Origin: Dillenia suffruticosa
Lineage: Eukaryota > Streptophyta > Magnoliopsida > Dilleniales > Dilleniaceae
Assembly (NCBI GenBank): GCA_033439265.1
Contig: JAVTVX010000011.1
Span: 11,594,590-11,658,589 of the forward strand
Direction: 5' to 3'
DNA: 64,000 nt
Positions 1-11,462 of this stretch are shown here, piece after piece. Position numbers and translations under genes: made by a program. The first letter of the stretch is position 1; each line of letters starts with the position of its first letter. Under the pieces are notes generated by a model. It was given only the letters and a program-made list of their open reading frames with translations, did no database searches and was not told where the DNA came from.

Positions 1-564
1 TTGGGGTACATAAGTCATAGTGGATTTGATATGAAATTGATATTTGAATATATCTGACATATATGTTTGGCACTACCACCCTCACCCCATAGACGTCACC
101 CAGTGTTGGTTGAAGAAATTATATTTTGTTGACCCTCAATAGGTAAGAGTCCTGAAAATAATTTTGAGAACTATGTTATATAATCTGTAAAAGGAAATTT
201 TTGTACATTTTGTTATGTTTGGATTTGACAAATACTTGCTTGATTTTCCTTAGGCAAGTATTATAAAATCCTTATTTTTATGATGTAGAACCTTGTTTTA
301 AATTGTTTAAAAATTTCTTTTGCAAGAAACATTGCTTTCATTGGTACATTTAGATTATGTGGTAAATTTTGAGTACATTTGAAACATGTGAATTTATTTA
401 AGTACTTGGGAACTGTTTTGATAGTCGGGTTGGCCTAAAAATGTTTTAAACTTATTTTTAAAGTGTTTGGGATATTGGAATGCCTTACGCTATCTCGGAA
501 CATGGAGTGAGGTCGGGTAATGCGGCGATTGTTGCATGCTCAACTAGAAAGTCATGGTGTGACA
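1..564 (+). repeat. Gy1 5' LTR, 3' part only
   Basis: This stretch aligns with the end of the 3' LTR (7920-8012 joined to 13755-14367). It ends in the same GTGACA terminus, followed directly by the primer site. It lacks a segment of about 120 bases that the 3' LTR has around 13780-13880, so one copy has a deletion. The window starts inside the LTR. Confidence 0.88.
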
Positions 565-571
565 ATTCTAT

Positions 572-583
572 TGGTATCAAAGT
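572..583 (+). other. Gy1 primer binding site, initiator tRNA-Met type
   Basis: TGGTATCAAAG sits seven bases after the LTR end. It differs by one base from the usual plant tRNA-iMet complement TGGTATCAGAG, as expected for a decayed element. Confidence 0.75.
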
Positions 584-815
584 TTAGATTTGCAGTTTTA
601 AATGATTTAATTGTTTGAAAATATTTTCAAATGTCCCCAAGAGTTTTTCCAAAATTTCAAAATAATTCTTTTTTTTGAAAGATTTTTCAAAAAATTCTCA
701 AAAACCTTCCAGGGAATTCTAGGGACTAGGAATCATTTTATTTTTAGGGGGTTAAGTAATTAGTCCGAATTCTAATTTAGTGAGCTAAAGATAGTCTCTC
801 TGTTTTTATAGGATT

Positions 816-2205
816 ATGCCTTCTAGACGAAGTTTGAGGAATGTAAATGAAATTCCTCTTTCAGAGCATGAGGATGGATCATCCTTACGTGCACATTCTT
901 CTCCCTCGACAGCTCCATCCTCATGTGCTCATTCTTCTCCCTCAACAGCAACTAGCAATTACCTGACTCCTCCAATTGGGATCCCACCACGGCCACTCGA
1001 CACACTCCAGCAATGGACCGAGTGGTGGAATACTTATAGCGCTTATCTTCATGCCCCTTCTCAAGCGCCAATAACTTCTTCACCGAGTCCAATTATTTCA
1101 CCTGCACCTCCAACAGCATCAATTGCTCCTTCTACTTCAATGGACCTACCTATCAATCGTCTAACCATCGAATTATCCAAATTGATCAAAGAGGCCCGAC
1201 AACTTAGGTGTGTCACCTTTATGACAACTAGTGATGTGATGGTGGTGAAGAACTAGATAAATCAGGTTTAGGAGACTATGGCTGACATGAGGCTTGACGA
1301 TGAATTGAAGCTCATGGTGATAGTAAAATTGTTAGATGAAGATGCTCAAATATGGTGGGATAACCCAAGGAGAGGTCCACAACACCCATTTCTTGAAACA
1401 AATTCCTTAGGGAATTTGATGAAAAGTATTATACTCAGTTTTACGAAGACATGCAGAGGAAAGAGTTCCTTTATCTCCGTCAAGGCAACAAGTCAGTAGC
1501 GAATTATGAGACGGAGTTGAGGAGGTTGTCCTCATTTGTCTCAGAGTTAGTGACTTCTGAGAAGTACATACGTTTTAAGTTTGAGGAAAGTCTAAATTTG
1601 TCCATCCGAGAGAAGATATCTATAACCTCAACCAACACTTATAAAAATGTCTTGGAATTGGCATTAAAGGCGGAGAAATAGTTGAATAAAGGGTAAGAAA
1701 AGAGATGACCAGAGAAAGAAGAGAAGGTCCAAACATGTATCGGGCCAAAGTTCAAAGCATAGTAGGAGCATGAGCTCCTATAGTGGAGTCTCAATCACCG
1801 GATCTATTGGCATTGCACAAAGCCAATGACCGCCTCATTTTGTGTCCCCCACATCTAGTAGCACCTCTAGAAATAAATCGATGGGAAACGAGAACGAGCA
1901 GTGTAAGTACTGAGGGAATTTCCATTTTGGGGTTTGTCGTGCACTCAACAAGTGCTATCAATGTGGAAAGGAGGGTCATTTTCGTAATACTTGCTCGGAA
2001 CTACGACGAGGAAACCAAGCAAGTCGAGATCACCCTAGTGGATCCATGGGTGGCCAAAGCAACATTTCAAATTCCTCCCCTAATGTCATACCATGGACGG
2101 GAGCAACCATGGTTGCCCCAACCCAACGTCCACAAGCAAGGACTCAAACAAGGATATGTGCAATGATAAATGAAGATGCACAAAACAATATGGACAGAGT
2201 CACAG
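816..2205 (+). pseudogene. Gy1 gag remnant
   Basis: An ATG at 816 opens a Ser/Pro-rich N-terminus, as is common in this Gag lineage. A shift of frame near 1257 leads to the capsid region (1278-1681), with the typical run of IWWDN, then FLYLRQG, YETELRRLS and the FEEGLN-like block. A zinc knuckle CYQC-GKEG-H-FRNT-C (Cx2Cx4Hx4C) is encoded at 1953-1994, in another frame from the surrounding open stretch. The coding line ends at a CACAG/AT site at 2205. The product would be the nucleocapsid and capsid precursor. At least three frame breaks make it non-functional. Confidence 0.85.
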
Positions 2206-2552
2206 ATAAATTCCTTAGAACTTGGATTTGATGATTTAGAAAATTTGAATACAAACTATGTGATTATGAGTGCATGATTTTGAATTGGAGACATATCGAT
2301 GATATTGCGTGATAATGAATTTGGGGAGGGATGATTTTGATGTCTTGTGATATCAATATTAGTATTGAAGACTATGAACCTTGGTTGAATTAAGTTTAAT
2401 TATCATTTAATTCTTTTCTTGAACATATAAAAATACGGGTCAATTCGTTGAGGCCTTGACTTGCTTATACTATGTCCCATTTTTACCAATTTTTCTAGAT
2501 TTTAAGGGTTTCAAATAGTTAACCTAAATTGTTTAATAGTTTCCATTCATAG
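2206..2552 (+). other. Intron-like interval between gag and protease of Gy1 (donor mutated)
   Basis: Gag homology stops at CACAG|ATAAAT and protease homology starts after TTCATAG|GTAAGATG. The same two positions in Gy2 read ATAG|GTAAAT and TTTATAG|GTATGATG. Here the donor GT is AT, and the interval is AT-rich with no coding homology. It is 347 bases, against 139 in Gy2. An alternative is a small insertion at a shared site. Confidence 0.55.
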
Positions 2553-2835
2553 GTAAGATGAAAATTTTTTGCATTGATACCGTGTATTGATTGACATGGG
2601 ATCTAATAATTCTTTTGTGAGCTTGGAGTTTGCTAAACACTTCGATAAGCCTATGACCCAACTTGAAGAGGAGTTGTTGGTTATCACTCCCTTGGGGAAC
2701 GGTTGAACAGAGATACTGTGTAAAAGCATGTAAAGTAGTCATCGAGGGTGAAATCCTTGAAGCGAACTTGATTCTATTGGAAATGAGAGATTTTGATGCC
2801 ATACTAGGTATGGATTGATTACACCTTCATCGAGT
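2553..2835 (+). pseudogene. Gy1 aspartic protease remnant
   Basis: Frameshifted fragments match the intact Gy2 protease at 62685-63380: an IF-x-ID start, the GSNNSFVSLEFAKHF-like block at about 2595-2640, EELLVITPLG at about 2668-2697, and the ILGMDWL region near 2805-2820. The catalytic D-T-G triad region around 2590 is disrupted by a stop and an indel, so no active protease could be made. In the family this enzyme processes Gag-Pol. Confidence 0.75.
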
Positions 2836-4380
2836 TTCAATGGATTGTTTCACTAAGGAGGTGGAGTTTCGCAAACCAGGATGTCCTCTATTTGTATTTG
2901 CCGGTGAAAGGCGGGTCCTACCAAGCTATGTGATCTCGATAATTGAGGCACAAAAATTAGTGTTCGAGAGTTGTGTAGCTTCCCTAACCCACGTCATCGA
3001 TACCACAATGGGAAGTCCGGGATTGATGAATGTTTCGGTGGTGAATGAGTTCCCGGATGTCTTCCCAGATGAGTTGTCTCGTTTGCCTTTGGTTCAAGAG
3101 TTCGACTTTGCTATCAAATTGGCTCCCAAAACTTCACCCATTTCTATACCACCATATAGGATGGTACCTACAGAGTTAAAAGAATTGAAGTTCCAACTTC
3201 ATGAGTTATTGGACAAAAAGTTTATCCGACCGAGTACCTCACCCTGGGGTGCTTCAGTTTTATTTATAAAGAAAAAAGGTGGTACCTTTCGATTGTGTAT
3301 TGACTACCAACAGCTAAATAAGGTGACTATTAAGAATAAATATCCTTTGCCAAGAATTGATGACTTGTTCGATCAACTCCAAGAGGCTAGTGCCTTTCCA
3401 AAAATTGATTTGAGATCGGGCTATCACCAGTTGAGGATAAAAGGGGATGATGTTCACAAGACCGCCTTTAGGACACGGTATGGACACTTTGAGTTTTTTG
3501 TGATATCTTTCGGATTAACAAACGCTTTTGCGGCCCTTATGGATCTGATGAATAAGGTGTTCCATCCCTACCTCGATAAATTTATCATAGTTTTTATATA
3601 TGACATCTTGGTGTATTCCAAGAATGATGAGGAACACTCAGAACATCTTTGGATTGTGTTACAAACTCTCAAGGAGAAGCAACTGATACCCAATTTTCTA
3701 AATGTGAGTTTTGGTTCAGGGAGATTGGCTTCCTAGGGCACATTGTATCCGGAGATGGTATATTTGTGAATCCGAAGAAAGTAGAGGCAATTTTGAAATG
3801 AGAACAACCCAAGAATATTACCATGGTGAGAAGCTTTCTTGGATTGACAGAGTACTATCAAAGGTTTGTTGAGGGATTCTTTAAAATTGCGGCTCCATTG
3901 TCTAACTTGACTCGAAAGGGAGTTAAATTCAAATGTAGTGACAAGTGTGAGAAGAGTTTCCAATAACTCAAGAAGAGGATCACATCCGCTCTAATACTTA
4001 TTCTTCCTACTTGTAGTGGCGACTATGAGTTTTATAGCGACGCCAGCAAGCAATAATTGGGATGTGTTTTAATGCAAGGCGATAGAGTGATCGCCTATGC
4101 TTCTCGACAATTGAAAAAATATGAGTTAACTATCCCACCCATGACCTTGAGCTAGCCGCCATTATTTTCACATTGAAGATTTGGTGACATTATCTATATG
4201 GAACCATATGTAGGGTCTTCACCGACCACAAAAGTCTCAAATACTTGCTCACTGAAAGGAGCTAAATTTGAGGCAATGGAGATGGTTAGAGCAGATTAAA
4301 GACTATAATTTGATGATTGGCTATTACCCGGGAAAAGTGAATGTGGTCGCGAATGCTTTAAGTCGTAAGTTTTCATCTTC
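2836..4380 (+). pseudogene. Gy1 reverse transcriptase and RNase H remnant
   Basis: An open stretch of 298 codons (2840-3736) carries the N-terminal RT fingers ([14 protein letters not shown]), [10 protein letters not shown], the [13 protein letters not shown] block and [13 protein letters not shown]. At about 3592-3612 the polymerase motif reads F-I-Y-D-I-L, where the family has two consecutive Asp, so one metal-binding Asp is lost. A frameshift near 3690 follows. The connection and RNase H part (about 3725-4380) is recognisable in pieces with stops at about 3799, 3964 and 4054: [27 protein letters not shown]. The role in the family is copying genomic RNA to DNA. This copy is inactive. Confidence 0.9.
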
Positions 4381-4499
4381 GACATCTCGTGGGAATTCTT
4401 ATCCTCATGCTTGCTAGAACTCCGTACACTTGGAGTCGAACTAGCCAACGATGAGCATGGTACAGTTTTGACAAAATTTGAAGTATGACCGGTGTTAGT

Positions 4500-5920
4500 A
4501 GATCGTATTAAAGAACTCCATGCAACTAATGAGGAGATAAAGGGTATAGTGAAAAAGATTCAGTGAAGGTGGTGAGTTCCATATTCAGGAAGATGATATG
4601 GTGATATATGGGAAATAGATTTGTATTTCCAAGAATGATGAGATTCGGAGAGCCATACTTGAAGAAGTACACTCTTCGGCTTATACAATACATCCCAGAA
4701 GTACTAAAATGTACAGAACCATCAAGGAAACTTATCGGTGGTTGAGGTTGAAGCAGGAGATAATCGGATTTGTGGCTAAGTACCTTGTGTGCCAACAAAT
4801 TAAGGCCGAACATCAGAAACTAGCTGGGACCCTACAACCATTGCCGATACCAGAGTGGAAATGGGAGCACATCACTATGAATTTTGTGGTAGAATTGTTA
4901 TGTATATTGAGTCAACGCGATACTATATGGGTGATAACAGATCGGCTCATTAAGTCAGCCCACTTTTTGCTCTTCCAAAATTCCTATCCTTTGGAAAGGT
5001 TGGCAAAGCTCTACCTAAATGAGATTATCCGACTTCATGGGGTTCCGGTGTCAATTGTATCTGACCGTGATCCTCGATTTACATCCCGATTTTGACCTAA
5101 ACTACAAAAGTCCTTAGAGATTAAGTTGAAATTCAGAACTACTTTTCATCCACAAACAGATGGACATTCAGAACGTACTATTCAGACATCGGAAAACATG
5201 CTGAGGGCATGTGTGATGGATTTCCAAGAGAGTTGGGATAGGTACCTCCATTAATTGAATTTGCATACAACAATAGCTATCAAACTAGTATTGGGATGCC
5301 ACCTTATGAATCTCTCTACTGAAGAAAGTGTCAAACTCTGTTGTATTAGGATGAGGTAAGAGAGAGAAAGATTAGTAATGTTGAGTTAATTGAAAAAACA
5401 GTAGAGAAAGTGAAGGTGATTAAAGCAAAGATGAAGGCGGCTTAAGACAAACAAAAGAGCTACACCAACCAAAAGAGAAGACCTTTGGAATTTGAGGTCG
5501 AAGACATGGTTTTCTTAAAAATATCACCTTGGAAGGGTGTTATTCGATTTCGAAAATAGGGTAAATTGAACCTAGATACATTGGCCCTTTCAAGATCCTT
5601 GAGAAGATAGGAAATGCGGTATATCAACTAGACTTGCCTCCGGATTTGGAGAAAATCCATGATGTATTCCATGTCTTCATGCTAAAGAAATACTTGTCGG
5701 ATCCCTCACATGTATTAGAAACTCCTTCGATAGATTTAAATCTAAACTTGAGTTTCAAGGTTAGACCAGTGAAAATCCTTGATTGACAACTCAAGAAATT
5801 GAGAAGTAAGCAAATCTCAATGGTTAAGCTGTTATGGAGAAATAACCAAGTGGAAGAAGAAACTTGGGAGATTGAGGAGTATATACAAAAACAGCACCCT
5901 TGCATTTTTTATGATGTATA
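4500..5920 (+). pseudogene. Gy1 integrase with chromovirus-type C-terminus, broken
   Basis: The zinc-binding N-terminus (4670-4810) retains the two His, but the first Cys of the CxxC pair reads Tyr (K-Y-L-V-C). The catalytic core spans about 4860-5260: a first Asp region, [11 protein letters not shown] at about 5060-5090, then FHPQTDGHSERTIQ with the family Glu. Stops fall at about 5094 and in the 5240-5400 stretch. The C-terminal part (5450-5920) has the GPF-x-ILE, IHDVFHVFMLKKYL and ETWEIE segments typical of plant chromoviruses, where this end reads chromatin marks. Many stops make it dead. Confidence 0.85.
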
Positions 5921-5954
5921 AATTTTTCTTTAAATTTTAAGTTCAAAATTTCTT

Positions 5955-5968
5955 TTTAGGGGGTTAAG
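5955..5968 (+). other. Gy1 polypurine tract
   Basis: A TTAGGGGGTTAAG run ends directly at the TG of the 3' LTR. The same run, inverted, abuts the Gy2 LTR at 59950-59966. It would prime plus-strand DNA synthesis. Confidence 0.8.
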
Positions 5969-8012
5969 TGTTATAACACCGAAATATTTGGTGTTAGAAA
6001 ATTTTTATTAAATTTTCTATATTCTTTATAAAAATACTGTAAAAAATCGATTATAATTGATTTTAATTTATCAATGAAACTCTTATAAAATTTTGTTGGG
6101 AGAAAAATAGGTTTTTGTGATGAATTTGGACAATAAAAACTTATTTGAAATCAATTGAATGAAGACGAGCCGACTTGCCCCATGATAAGGTGACCTAGGA
6201 CTCAAGAATTATATTTTGGTTGAGTGTAGAACTCAAAAGGCGACCTGAGCAAATGTCAAGACAACCTGAGGAGATTAGATCTCAAAATTCTTAACTCTGC
6301 ACATAGGCAAGTTGCCTTGCCCCAATGATAGGTCGACTTGTGTTTTCTGACTTTGTGTCTAACAAGTCTACTTGTGCTAGCACAAGCCAACCCGCCAGAT
6401 ATAAGTCTCAGAGAAATATGTCTGCACATTAAGCAAGACGACTCACTTAAAAGTGAGTCGAGTTGAGAGTTATGCAAGAAGAAAATTGGCTCGCCTTGAG
6501 CCAATTTTGAGTCGCCTTGAGGGCTCGATGAAACGAAGAGCAAGGTGATTTGTTGGACAACAAGGTGCTCTGAAAACCTTAGAAAAATAAGGCGACGTGA
6601 TATTTGAAAGTCGACTCATGAGTATAAAAGGTTATTAAATGACGAAAGTAGACAACCAAATGTGAACAAACCTTAAAAATAAATAAGGGCAAGATGAAGA
6701 TTTCATCTCATAAATTATTTATTTTTATCCTTCTTTCCTGAACTCACTTTGCTCTCTCTCGACTCTTTGTCTCTCTCCGACTCTCATCTTCTTCATCCAT
6801 CTCACTTTCAATCTCTCCTGAATTCAACCTCATTTTCCCCAAAAATCACTCCCTAAAGCACTGGAACACTCAGTCAAACTTGTAAAGGAAGGATATTTTG
6901 GGAGAAATCTAGAGTTTGCGTAAAAATGGGAAAATCTAGGGTTTTTGAAACCCAACTTTCAAGGCTCAATTCAACTACAAAATTGAGGTAATTTCTTCCA
7001 CCTAAATTTGGATTTAGCTTCCTCAATAGTGGATTTAAATTTATTATTGAGATTCAAGGAATTTGTTACAAAGCAAAAATCTAGGGTTTGTGAATGAGGA
7101 AAAATTGGAGAAATATGTGAATGAGAATTGTATGTAGATGCAAATAATATGTAAATGATGGATTGAAAGCATAGAATCATGGATTTGAAAAATTAAGGTT
7201 GTGATATGATTGGAAAATTTCATGAACCCTAGAAATGAACGTGAATTAATATTCAATTTATGTGTATTGTTTTAAAATAATTCAATTGGAAATCAAGAAG
7301 GGATTATCTTGGAATTGATTATAAATTGTGTTCACTCTCTTAAGAGATGAGTGGATGTTTATGTTGAGTGTGCAACATAAAATGATTTTAATTATGATTT
7401 GTAAATTGAATTTTAAAGAGAATTTGTAATGGATTTGAAATGTTTTGTGATTGTGGTGTGCCCAAAATGAAATATTGATAAATTCATGATTTTTTTTCTT
7501 GAACATTGAATTGTTGTATCACGTTACAATAAAACTTTGATTGCGAATTGTGAAATTGCTCTCCTTTGTATATTAATACAAATATTGAATGATAAAATGG
7601 TTACTCTTGTAACATGGTACTGGGACAAAAGGCTATAATCTGATAAGTCTTCCACGGATTAGGCCATCGGGGCGACGTGGTTAAGACTGATTTAAAATGA
7701 TGGCTTGGAGGTAGGTGGGATGGACAGCCCCTCAAGCTGGCCATGATGATGTGATAGCATCCCACGAAAACTCCGGGCCAATGCTAAGGATGGGGAAATA
7801 TTTATATGAAAAATTATGGAAAAGTCTTTTGGCGGATTCTATCAACAACCATTGGTAGAATTGTGATTTTGGCAAACCCCAAGAATAATTGAAAAGAAAA
7901 TTCAATTTGTTTATTGATTTTGAGTATATGAGTCATGGTGGATTTGATCTGAAATTGATTTATGCAAATGGCTTTAGTTAATGCATTTGAATATATCTAA
8001 TATATATGTTTG
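5969..8012 (+). repeat. Gy1 3' LTR, left part
   Basis: Begins TGTTATAACACC after the polypurine tract. The last ten bases (TATATGTTTG, 8003-8012) recur at 13755-13764 and are the target duplication of the inserted LINE. The part at 6160-6530 contains several diverged copies of a module with CGACTTG-like cores and 'tctcag...tgcaca' blocks. The promoter lies near 6623. With the right part the LTR is about 2.65 kb. Confidence 0.88.
6623..6629 (+). promoter_or_regulatory. Probable TATA box in the Gy1 LTR
   Basis: TATAAAAG sits about 650 bases into the LTR, upstream of a pyrimidine-rich stretch with repeated CTCTC that would be transcribed leader. Position and sequence fit an RNA polymerase II promoter at the U3/R border. 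No transcript evidence is available. Confidence 0.45.
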
Positions 8013-8274
8013 AATTCGTTTAACCACTGGGAATATAGGATCTTTGACCGATAAGTTATGAGAGATCGGAGAAACAATGAATAGATGAAAAATTCATATC
8101 ACGTGTTTTCAAAAAACTAAATGGGTCAGGAAGAAAGTTAGAGTAACGACCCTTATGGTCATAAACTTTAGTATACATGAAGGGATAAGAGTAAGAATGA
8201 GATAGGAATAATTATACATAAGAATTTATTAGATGATGTGATAGAGATAAGAAGGAAAGAGATAGAATTATACT

Positions 8275-8737
8275 TATTAAGTTAGTAGATGGGGAAAACA
8301 TAATTAATATAATCAGTGTGTATGCGTCCCAAATAAATATAGATACAATTAGTAAAAAATAATTTTATGAGGATTTAGATAATTTATACAAAACATACAT
8401 AATAGAGAGAAACTATTTATTGGAGGAGACTTAAATGGATATGTAGGAAAGAACAATGAAGGATTCGAAATCGTACATGGAAACTTTGGATTTGGTAGTA
8501 GGAATGAGGTAGGAGGTACCATTTTAGAGTTGGCCACAACATTCGATCTAATAGTTGTAAACACAACTTTTAAGAAAAGAGAAGCGCAGTTAATTCCATA
8601 TAGAAGTGGGTCTAATGCTAGGCAAATAAATTTTTTTCTCACTAAGAGAAGTGATAGAATGACCTTTAAAAATTACAAGATTATACCGAGAGAGAGTGTG
8701 GCGACTTAGCATAGATCCCTAGTTTTAGATATACGTG
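8275..8737 (+). pseudogene. LINE endonuclease fragment (APE type)
   Basis: Reading the + strand gives a block with FIGGDLNGYVGK at about 8416-8450, then HGNFGFGSRNE, LIVVNTTFKKRE and SGS-x-x-QI-x-FFL. This matches the endonuclease of plant RTE elements, including the GDLN metal-binding motif. A stop lies near 8707, and the frame is cut at 8737 by the solo LTR. It continues after 11467. Confidence 0.82.
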
Positions 8738-11462
8738 TGTCACGCCTCGACCCACTCCCGAGCCAGGCACGCAACGAGCCCGCCGCGACACCCAGATGCA
8801 CGGGCACCACGTCCCGCACATCGAAACACCGTAAGGCTGTCAACATTCATAGAATCCAAGTTTCCAAATCACAGAAATACCCAAGTGATAAAAATAATAC
8901 ATGTATGCCTCAATGTAAATTAAAATGAGTGAGAGTTAACCTTATACAGACCAGAAGAATTATAAATACAGTCATCCAAATTTAAACAAATACAATGGTC
9001 ATCCTAACTTTCTCAAGATGAAACAATAACCTCAATATATAACGGAAGAGCGGATAGTCATACCCCGGCCCAGTAGTCTCCAAAGAATATCCAATATAAC
9101 AATGCGCACAAATCTCTCGGTCTGAGTCTACCCCTGTAGGAGGGAAATGTGAGGGGTGAGTACCATAGAGAGGGGGGTTGGTACTCAGCAAGTCGGGGGG
9201 GATGACATGCTACAATTAATTTTTTGGGTGAATTAGGAGTGCCAAAATTATGTCCCAATAAATCCATAGTATGTAAAAAAAAAATATTATGACATCTCAA
9301 TAAATCATTCACAGCATACGTATCAAATCAAATATGCATCCAGTATGTATGTCCGTTATATCGTATAGAGCCAGCCGAAAATATCCCGGCAAGGGCCGAC
9401 CATGGCCAAGGACGGGCAACGTTGGGGGAAACCCGCCGGTGCCAGACTACTCCAACTAGCCTGTATATATATATCATACACGTATCAAGGATCAAGCGTG
9501 TATGGAAACCCGCCGGTGCTAGACCTACCAAGGTCCTCACCGGAGTGGTTCAACCGACGACTGTCCATACAATATGTATGACGATCTGGCGGATACCCCC
9601 TGCAGAGGCGTATCCGGACACAACAGGTACCTCTACCAAATATCCTTCGTAGCTACGGAATGCCATAGGAAGCATATCATCATCATCACAGTATCCACAG
9701 GGGCATCCAACCCAAATCACATATCTCAAGCCAAATCATCAAGTCTTATCATGTCAAAAGCATGTGCCAATATGCAATGAAAGTATAAAATCATGTGGAT
9801 ATATCAAAGTGTGGCACAATCATCAAGTATCAAAATCATGGATGCATATCGATATAAATAAGTTGGGACACTCCATATATCACAAAACATTTTCATAAAT
9901 CCAGGAGAATGGATCAATCATACCATTTTAAATCATGCTTTTGAAAGCTTTTTAAAACACAGTATCAATTAAAAGTAGATGTCAAGTCCCACTCATAGTT
10001 AGGGGAGGATAACGCACTCCCCAATATTTCCACAAAGCGTAAATCAAGTGTCCCCTCCGTTCAACTCAAATAACTCTTAGGGAGACAAACAGTCCGCAGA
10101 TTTTTAACCTGCGCAGTCATGGAAAACAGACTATAACTTTGGCTATACCAATCCAAATCAGATGATTCTTATCTCATTTTAAAGCTAAGGGATAGCACTA
10201 TAACTTTCATTTTGTACACTTCCTCAGATTCAAATCACAGAATTCCCGGTAAGCCTCATTTTGTTACAGCCATATTTAAGTTTCAGATTCTGTCCAGTTT
10301 TCATACAGAAGCTATAACTTTCATCCTACTCATCAAAGTCTAATGAAACTTTAACATGTTATAGCTAAGATGTAGATCTACAACTTTTGTGTTTTGAGTT
10401 TTATCTAAATATGTCTGGAAGGTGTTGAACAAAATTCATGAACAGGACAGATACGTTTTAGTGAAACATACAGTTTCTGTCAACACAGTTTTAAGGAAAA
10501 TTGTATAACTTTCAATTTCCTTATGCGAAATGGCTGAAATGTTTATATGTTATAGACAAGGCATATAGCTATAACTTTCATGTTTTGTGTTTCTTCAAAC
10601 TAAGACTGGAGAGGGGTCGTTTTTACTCACTACTGTCAAGGTTCGAAACAGGGCGCTTCTATGTCGAGTTTCAGGAAAAGTGCCATAACTTTTTGTACAG
10701 GCATCAGAATTTGGTGATTCTTACCTCGTTGGAAAGATAAGACTTAGATCTACAATTCATATAACTATCACATTTTCAAATTCTGGCTCTAAAATGCCTT
10801 AAAACAGAGATGAATTTCGGACAGAAATAAAATTTAAAGTAAGACAGGACAAAATTTCTTACCTCACTTTCTTTGTCTTCCTCTCTTGCTTCTCTCCTTG
10901 TTCTCACGAATTTGGGAAGAATGAACAAGCATTCTAAGGCCTTCTTCTTTTATTATTGTGTTAATAAGTCACCACCCTAGGATCAAATCTCCAATTAATC
11001 TAAACCATAGGATCATTTTGACTATTGCATGTGTTTTGATTGGTTCTTTTTTTTTTGTGCATGTGTTCTCATTGGCCCACCTTGCCTTTCTCATCTCCAT
11101 TTGACCAACACTTGTCCTCCTCACTATAACACTTGTTCAATACAAGAATACACTTGTCACATTTCATTTAAGTTTTATTAATTGCTAACAAGTCCTTTGA
11201 CTTATAAAAATTTTAATTTGACCCCTAAAATTTTCATAATTACATACTAGGCCCAAAATCTTATATTAGACCTAATTTAATTTATTTAATATGAAATTAA
11301 GGTTTTGAATCTCTTTGAGTCAAAATTGATCAGATTTGTATTTTACCGTCAAATATCATTTTTTTTTTCTGAAAATTCATGAACTTGTAATAGTAAAAAC
11401 ATCATATATATATATATGTGAAATGGAATTCACTATAGAATACACCGAGGGTCGGTGTTACA
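8738..11462 (-). repeat. Solo LTR of a Ty3/gypsy element, 2.7 kb, inside the LINE
   Basis: Starts TGTCACGCC, ends GGTGTTACA and is flanked by the 5-base duplication ACGTG (8733-8737 and 11463-11467). Read on the - strand it starts TGTAACACC and ends GGCGTGACA, like the other gypsy LTRs here. No primer site, polypurine tract or pol follows either end, so it is a recombination-derived solo LTR. Short open frames within it (for example 8735-8928, 9422-9652) are chance. Confidence 0.92.

Noticed and set aside
8735..9780. Several short frames
   Set aside because: All lie within the solo LTR 8738-11462 and none resembles a known protein.
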